Of a DNA stretch of 17,459 nucleotides, positions 14,046 through 17,459 are shown in pieces. The position numbers and the translations under genes are program-made. Numbering within the stretch: the first letter of the stretch is position 1; every line of letters starts with the position of its first letter. The notes below the pieces were generated by a model. It saw only the letters and a program-made list of their open reading frames with translations, did not search any database and was not told where the DNA came from. Source of the DNA: an uncultured Eubacteriales bacterium (GTDB taxonomy: Bacteria > Bacillota > Clostridia > Christensenellales > Borkfalkiaceae); NCBI GenBank assembly GCA_900548285.1, contig URKE01000044.1:1-17459 (forward strand). The letters run 5' to 3'.

Positions 14046-15409
14046 CTTTTCGCCTCTTTAACCGCGGGGATTTTTTTCATTTCCTCGTCCATTTTATCGT
14101 AAACGCCGATTCCCGAGCGCACCGCTTCCACGCACAAACCGACGTCTTTTTGCAAATCATTGCTTAACGCAAAATAGTTGCGGTAATCCTTGCGGCACAG
14201 AACTTTCAGGTCGTCATAGGAAAAATTCGCGTCCTTGAACCACTGAACGAAAGGTTTGTCCGCGTTTTTCACCACGTAACTTTTTACGCACGCCGAAACG
14301 ATTTCCGGATCGCGGAAAAGCGGCGAATCCTCGATATGTTTCAGAATCTCGCCGTTTACGCCGGCGCAGAGCGCGATAACTTCTCTGTCGTTTTTATATT
14401 CGGCGACGGAATCGAAAAGCGTCTGCACGGCTTTTGGCGAATTGCGTTTCAATCCGCGGATTATTTTTTCTCTTTCTTCTCTCTCTCCAACGCTTCTCGC
14501 GTTCATAAAGGACATGAGATAAGGCAGAACGCGCATTTTTCTGTGCTGAACGGCGTAAGGGAGAATTTCCTTAACCGTCTGCGGCAAAACAGAGAATTTT
14601 TCGCACAAAAGTTCCGCGCATTTTCTGTCGTCCTTTTCCACCACGCGCATGAGCAGTTCCTTTTTGCGGATAACGTTGCCCTCGCACGCTCTCAAAACGG
14701 CGTACAATTTATCATAGTCTATTGTAAGAAGGTCGAGTTTTTGCGCGGTGAGCCTTATGGTCATGTTTTTTTCGGTAATTTTCTCGAAAAGCCCGAGCGG
14801 CATATCGTTGGAAAGCGTGTTCGCGCCGATCACGCCCCTATCCGCCCGCACGGAACGCTCGAAAACTTTATCGCTCGCGAACGCGTCGTCCGCAAAATAA
14901 GCGCACACCGTTCTGTCCTGAGCAAGCGCGGCAAGACAAACGTTCTCGTCCGCCCTTACGCTTTCCGAAAAGAAACGGATATTTTTCGCGTTTTTCGTTA
15001 CCGCTATGCGGGCGATTTCCTTATCGGAAAAATATTTTTCGGGCAACGATTCGATTGCCGAGCCGCCGCTTCTCGCAACCACCTCCGCGATTTCTCTCGA
15101 ATCAGCCGCTTCGCCCGTTAAAAACGAAATGCAAAGGGGATAATCGGTTGCGGCGATGAGCGCGATTTTCGGATTCGAGCGGATACTTTCTGGAGCGAAG
15201 CGAATGAGCCGCCCGTCGCTTTTAAAGCAAATCGAGGCAATCTCCTCGTCGGCTTTAAGCGTTTCGGAAGCGTATTCGTACAATTCGGGTCTCTTTTCGA
15301 CAAGCGAAAGAGTGAGTTCTTTGTCGCTCTGAAGTTTCGCGTCCGTTTTGTAATCCTCGGAAAGGGCGTTGAGAAGCCTAACCGACATTTCTTTATTTAT
15401 GTTTTTCAA
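14042..15409 (-). CDS. DUF4116-type helical repeat protein
   Basis: About 455 residues, soluble, with no signal peptide or membrane segment. Residues 27-202 hold six or seven repeats of 24-26 residues, each with a pattern like DEEIAxxA...IRFxPESIRSN, the signature of DUF4116 repeats. Further helical, repeat-like segments continue to the C-terminus. Such arrays usually bind proteins. I choose the TTG at 15409 because GGAGGG lies 7 nt upstream; the ATG at 15433 has only GGCGGA 2 nt upstream, and that sequence is paired in a small hairpin. The longer form would add eight residues. It is first in the transcript and overlaps the VWA gene by 4 nt, suggesting it is an adaptor or client of the MoxR/VWA pair. 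That role is inference. Confidence 0.8.
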   Translation of the reverse strand: MKNINKEMSVRLLNALSEDYKTDAKLQSDKELTLSLVEKRPELYEYASETLKADEEIASICFKSDGRLIRFAPESIRSNPKIALIAATDYPLCISFLTGEAADSREIAEVVARSGGSAIESLPEKYFSDKEIARIAVTKNAKNIRFFSESVRADENVCLAALAQDRTVCAYFADDAFASDKVFERSVRADRGVIGANTLSNDMPLGLFEKITEKNMTIRLTAQKLDLLTIDYDKLYAVLRACEGNVIRKKELLMRVVEKDDRKCAELLCEKFSVLPQTVKEILPYAVQHRKMRVLPYLMSFMNARSVGEREEREKIIRGLKRNSPKAVQTLFDSVAEYKNDREVIALCAGVNGEILKHIEDSPLFRDPEIVSACVKSYVVKNADKPFVQWFKDANFSYDDLKVLCRKDYRNYFALSNDLQKDVGLCVEAVRSGIGVYDKMDEEMKKIPAVKEAKR

Positions 15410-15437
15410 GTTTTCGCCCTCCGTTCGTTTCATATTC

Positions 15438-15453
15438 CGCCGGCATTTCGGCG
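15438..15453 (-). promoter_or_regulatory. Small hairpin in the operon leader, next to an alternative ATG
   Basis: On the minus strand CGCCG pairs with CGGCG around a 6-nt loop. The 3' arm abuts and partly contains the GGCGGA that would serve the ATG at 15433. The pairing would hide that site and favour the TTG at 15409, which has its own exposed GGAGGG. Confidence 0.35.
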
Positions 15454-15506
15454 TATTATCGTCTTAAAATCTCGCCCCTGCGACCGACGTTTTTACCTAT
15501 TAAGTT

Positions 15507-15535
15507 ATTATATCACACATACCCCGTTTTGTAAA
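15507..15535 (-). promoter_or_regulatory. Sigma-A promoter of the large minus-strand operon
   Basis: Minus-strand -35 TTTACA (15530-15535), 17-nt spacer, and perfect -10 TATAAT (15507-15512) with an upstream TGA, making an extended -10. Transcription would start near 15500, leaving about 90 nt of leader before the repeat-protein start. It lies just downstream of the HU terminator, so it is an independent promoter and the only clear one I see for the genes down to aroQ. Confidence 0.85.
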
Positions 15536-15568
15536 TACTAAAGGGCAATTTTTTAACGATTTTTTTGT

Positions 15569-15600
15569 GAAAAGAAAAGGCCCGGCATTTTTGCCGGACC
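15569..15600 (-). terminator. Rho-independent terminator of the HU gene
   Basis: On the minus strand a 9-bp stem GGTCCGGCA/TGCCGGGCC (one G-T pair) with an AAAA loop spans 15579-15600, followed by TTTTCTTTTC. It begins about 20 nt after the HU stop codon. GC-rich stem plus T-run is the classic intrinsic form and separates HU from the operon below. Confidence 0.93.
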
Positions 15601-15621
15601 AAATCGTTGTTTTATGGATAA

Positions 15622-15897
15622 TTACTTATTGAAAACGTCTTTGAAAGTCTTGCTGAACTTAACCGCGGGAGCCTTGCACGCTTTGATCTGAACCTTTTCG
15701 CCGGTAAGGGGGTTTACGCCGTCTCTTGCCGCTTTGTCCTTGATTTCGAAAGTAGCGAAGCCCGAAATGTGAATATACTCCCCGTTCTTGAGAGAATCGG
15801 TGAGCGTTTCCACCAACGCGCTGAAATTCGCGTCTGCCTCTTTGATCGTTACGCCGAGTTTGTCTGCATAAGCCCTGATAAATTCACTTTTGTTCAT
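15622..15897 (-). CDS. hup: HU family DNA-binding protein
   Basis: 91 residues, the normal length for HU. The HU/IHF fold is clear: N-terminal MNKSEFIRAYADKLG helices, HISGFATFEIKDKAARDG through the central strands, and the DNA-clasping arm with NPLTGEKVQIKA (62-73) carrying the intercalating proline, ending in a short Lys-rich helix. It bends DNA and compacts the nucleoid as a dimer. A GGAGGA site precedes the ATG by 5 nt. It is monocistronic, with its own promoter and terminator. The A-tracts upstream of its promoter would curve the DNA, and HU prefers bent DNA, so autoregulation is plausible but unproven. Confidence 0.96.
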   Translation of the reverse strand: MNKSEFIRAYADKLGVTIKEADANFSALVETLTDSLKNGEYIHISGFATFEIKDKAARDGVNPLTGEKVQIKACKAPAVKFSKTFKDVFNK

Positions 15898-15969
15898 AAT
15901 TTCCTCCGATATTACTTGATTTGCGACCCCGGAAACAACTTCTCGTCAATTCCCCGTGCGCTTAGGCTC

Positions 15970-15997
15970 ATTATAACATATTTGCAAAAAAAATCAA
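15970..15997 (-). promoter_or_regulatory. Sigma-A promoter of the HU gene
   Basis: Minus-strand -35 TTGATT (15992-15997), 16-nt spacer, -10 TATAAT (15970-15975) preceded by TGT, an extended -10. Start predicted near 15963, leaving a leader of about 65 nt. Runs of A lie immediately upstream of the -35. Confidence 0.85.
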
Positions 15998-16000
15998 TCG

Positions 16001-16035
16001 TTTTTTTCAGTTTTTTTCGGCGTTTTTTAAATTTT
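16001..16035 (-). promoter_or_regulatory. Phased A-tracts upstream of the HU promoter (UP-element-like)
   Basis: On the minus strand, A-runs of 7, 7, 6 and 4 occur at 16001-16007, 16011-16017, 16023-16028 and 16032-16035. Their starts are 9-12 nt apart, close to one helical turn, and begin 3 nt upstream of the -35. Such spacing gives intrinsic curvature and can contact the polymerase alpha subunit. Confidence 0.6.
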
Positions 16036-16165
16036 AGACAAGTTTTCACAAAAAAAGGCGTTTTCTCACGGAAAATTCGTCCGCCGCGGCGTATTCGAAC
16101 CTCTCCCGGTTAGCCGAGAGAGATTGCGTTTTTGCTCGTCGGGTTTTCGGCTATGGTTGATACGC

Positions 16166-16194
16166 TTGACAAAATGGGGATTAAATGTTATAGT
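16166..16194 (+). promoter_or_regulatory. Sigma-A promoter of the PHP-like gene
   Basis: Perfect -35 TTGACA (16166-16171), 17-nt spacer, -10 TATAGT (16189-16194) with upstream TGT, an extended -10. Start predicted near 16201, giving a leader of only about 23 nt before the ATG at 16224. Confidence 0.88.
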
Positions 16195-16223
16195 TGTTTC
16201 AGATATTTTATCGGGTGACTTCT

Positions 16224-17396
16224 ATGCAGGACGAACAATTAGTTTCCAACTTAAGAAATAAAGGCAGATTTTCACGGCTTTCGGCCCTGAAAAAACTTGC
16301 GGCAAGCGAAGATTTCAAACCGGAACAAAACCGGAAAGCCAACTTCAATTTTCATTGCCGCACAGAATATTCCTGCTTCGGTTCAACGCCGTCGCTCGAA
16401 GCCTACAGGCTGATGAAAAACGGATTTCCCGCCGTCGCGATAGTCGATTACGCTTCTCTTTCCGGCGCGAAAGAACTGATGAAAGCCGAAAAAATCCTCG
16501 GCGGTTTGTATTATATCGGCGCGGAAACGGACGTCGAGGACGAAAAAGGCGCGCCCGTCAGAATGATTTCGATGGGTATTCCCCACAAAAACGTGAAGGC
16601 GTTCAACTTTGACCTATTCTTTTACAGAAAAATTCAGAACGATTTTACCGACCAACTTCTCGGCAAACTTAATTCCCGCCTGAAAAAATACGGAATTACG
16701 GTTTCCACTCCCCCGCGGTCGTTTTTCAAAACCACCTCCACGGAGGACGTTTTCGTCTGCCTTGCGGACGCAATCATCGAAAAGTTCAGAACGGCGGATA
16801 AAATAACCGCGTTTATAACGCAGGATCTCGGGATTTCGCTCTCCGAATACGACGAAAAACGCCTCGAGGACACAGCCAACGTTTATTACGAAATCGACCT
16901 CGCCGCCACGCTTTTCTTTAATTACAAAATGAAACTCCCGCCGAGAAAACTGAAAAAAGTTTCGGAATTCGTTGCCGCGAGCAACGGTTTCGGGGCAATT
17001 TCCGCGCTCGTTATGGAGGGCGACGAAGACGAAGCGATCGACTTCGCCGTTAAAAACGGAATCCGGAGCGTGGTTTTCAATATCGACAAACAACCCGACG
17101 ATTTCGACGCGAGGACTTTTTACGACAAGTGCATCGCGGCGAATATTCTGCCGATTGCGAGAATGGTTTGCGATTACCCCAAAAAGAAACTCGTCCGCGA
17201 GTTCGGCGACGAAGAAACAGCGAGCCTTTACAGAGAAACGACTTTTGCCGTAATCGGGCATGAAATATCCTCTTCTCTCGACCCGTGCGACGGAATGTTC
17301 TCGGGAATAACGCTCGAACACACCCCTTCGCTTAAAGAACGCATAAGGCTTTTTTCGAGAATAGGGCTTAAAGGCAGCGACCTGAAAACGCTCTGA
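16224..17396 (+). CDS. PHP-domain-like protein with lost metal ligands
   Basis: 390 residues from the ATG at 16224, which has GGGTGA 6 nt upstream. A TTG at 16194 is in frame but lies inside the -10 box, so it cannot be the start. Residues 40-110 look like the beginning of a PHP (polymerase and histidinol phosphatase) domain: NFHCRTEYS aligns with the usual DxHxHTxxS, and AIVDYASLSGAKEL with the usual TDHD region. The second His of the first motif is Arg46 and the His of the second is Tyr76, so the metal site is broken at two places. A YIGAET segment near 97-102 keeps the conserved Glu. The rest is alpha/beta, with no other domain I recognise. It stands alone between its own promoter and terminator. 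A binding or regulatory role is more likely than phosphoesterase activity; the family call is moderate. Confidence 0.75.
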   Translation: MQDEQLVSNLRNKGRFSRLSALKKLAASEDFKPEQNRKANFNFHCRTEYSCFGSTPSLEAYRLMKNGFPAVAIVDYASLSGAKELMKAEKILGGLYYIGAETDVEDEKGAPVRMISMGIPHKNVKAFNFDLFFYRKIQNDFTDQLLGKLNSRLKKYGITVSTPPRSFFKTTSTEDVFVCLADAIIEKFRTADKITAFITQDLGISLSEYDEKRLEDTANVYYEIDLAATLFFNYKMKLPPRKLKKVSEFVAASNGFGAISALVMEGDEDEAIDFAVKNGIRSVVFNIDKQPDDFDARTFYDKCIAANILPIARMVCDYPKKKLVREFGDEETASLYRETTFAVIGHEISSSLDPCDGMFSGITLEHTPSLKERIRLFSRIGLKGSDLKTL

Positions 17397-17426
17397 AATC
17401 AATTTAAAAAATTTTATAACGCCGGG

Positions 17427-17459
17427 CGGGGCGAGCATTTTGCAAAAATGCTCGCCCCG
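17427..17459 (+). terminator. Strong 15-bp hairpin terminator after the PHP-like gene
   Basis: Perfect 15-bp inverted repeat CGGGGCGAGCATTTT / AAAATGCTCGCCCCG with a 3-nt GCA loop, 30 nt after the stop codon. The window ends at the last stem base, so a following T-run cannot be seen. Symmetry suggests it could also serve a converging gene beyond the window. Confidence 0.8.

Larger units (their letters stand above)
15898..16223. other. 326-nt divergent intergenic region
   Basis: Between the HU and PHP-like genes, which point away from each other. It holds the HU leader and promoter, phased T/A-tracts at 16001-16035, the promoter of the PHP-like gene at its right end, and a weak imperfect hairpin at 16101-16120. 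I see no gene, tRNA or riboswitch in the remaining 16040-16165. Confidence 0.7.

Noticed and set aside
16081..16120. Possible tRNA or tRNA fragment (minus strand contains GGTTCGAATAC)
   Set aside because: Only the T-loop-like string is present; its flanks cannot form a T-stem and no acceptor or D arm is visible.
16194..16223. TTG start for the PHP-like gene at 16194
   Set aside because: It falls within the -10 box, upstream of the predicted transcription start; the ATG at 16224 has GGGTGA at good spacing.

Overview
The window reads as a chromosomal segment of a Bacillota (Firmicutes), most likely an uncultured gut-type clostridium. This rests on sigma-A promoters with extended -10 boxes, strong GGAGG-type ribosome binding sites, ATGA-coupled genes, a single HU protein, a type I-beta DAHP synthase with an N-terminal regulatory domain, and an EPSP synthase with the GESGSTLR motif. 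The assignment below phylum level is inference.

Layout. Almost everything from about 15.4 kb down to 162 is on the minus strand and could be one transcript of twelve genes. It starts at a textbook promoter (15507-15535), and no convincing internal terminator is visible. In transcription order: (a) a three-gene module of a DUF4116-type helical-repeat protein, a DUF2201-like protein with a VWA domain, and a MoxR-type AAA+ ATPase; (b) a heterodimeric ABC exporter, one subunit degenerate and one catalytic; (c) aroF, aroB, aroA, aroC, a chorismate mutase with prephenate dehydratase/ACT remnants, a fused aroE-aroK, and aroQ. Block (c) encodes all seven steps from PEP plus erythrose-4-phosphate to chorismate. 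Upstream of the block lies a separate HU gene (minus strand) with its own promoter and strong terminator. Divergent from HU, on the plus strand, is a PHP-like protein whose metal-binding residues have been substituted, followed by a near-perfect 15-bp terminator hairpin.

How the genes work together. AroF makes DAHP, AroB cyclises it, AroQ dehydrates it, the AroE part of the fusion reduces it to shikimate, the AroK part phosphorylates it, AroA adds enolpyruvate and AroC forms chorismate. The chorismate mutase protein then diverts chorismate to prephenate. MoxR and VWA proteins usually pair as a chaperone-like machine; the repeat protein is the likely recognition partner, but its target is unknown.

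Most notable. Short tandem repeats recur in the aro/ABC region, in intergenic leaders (including four copies of a ribosome-binding-site unit before the chorismate mutase gene) and in frame in linkers and loops (AroC, the AroE-AroK linker, the ABC N-terminus). AroC and the mutase/dehydratase protein have lost residues or whole lobes normally considered essential. The DUF4116-VWA-MoxR triad is the best candidate for an undescribed system.
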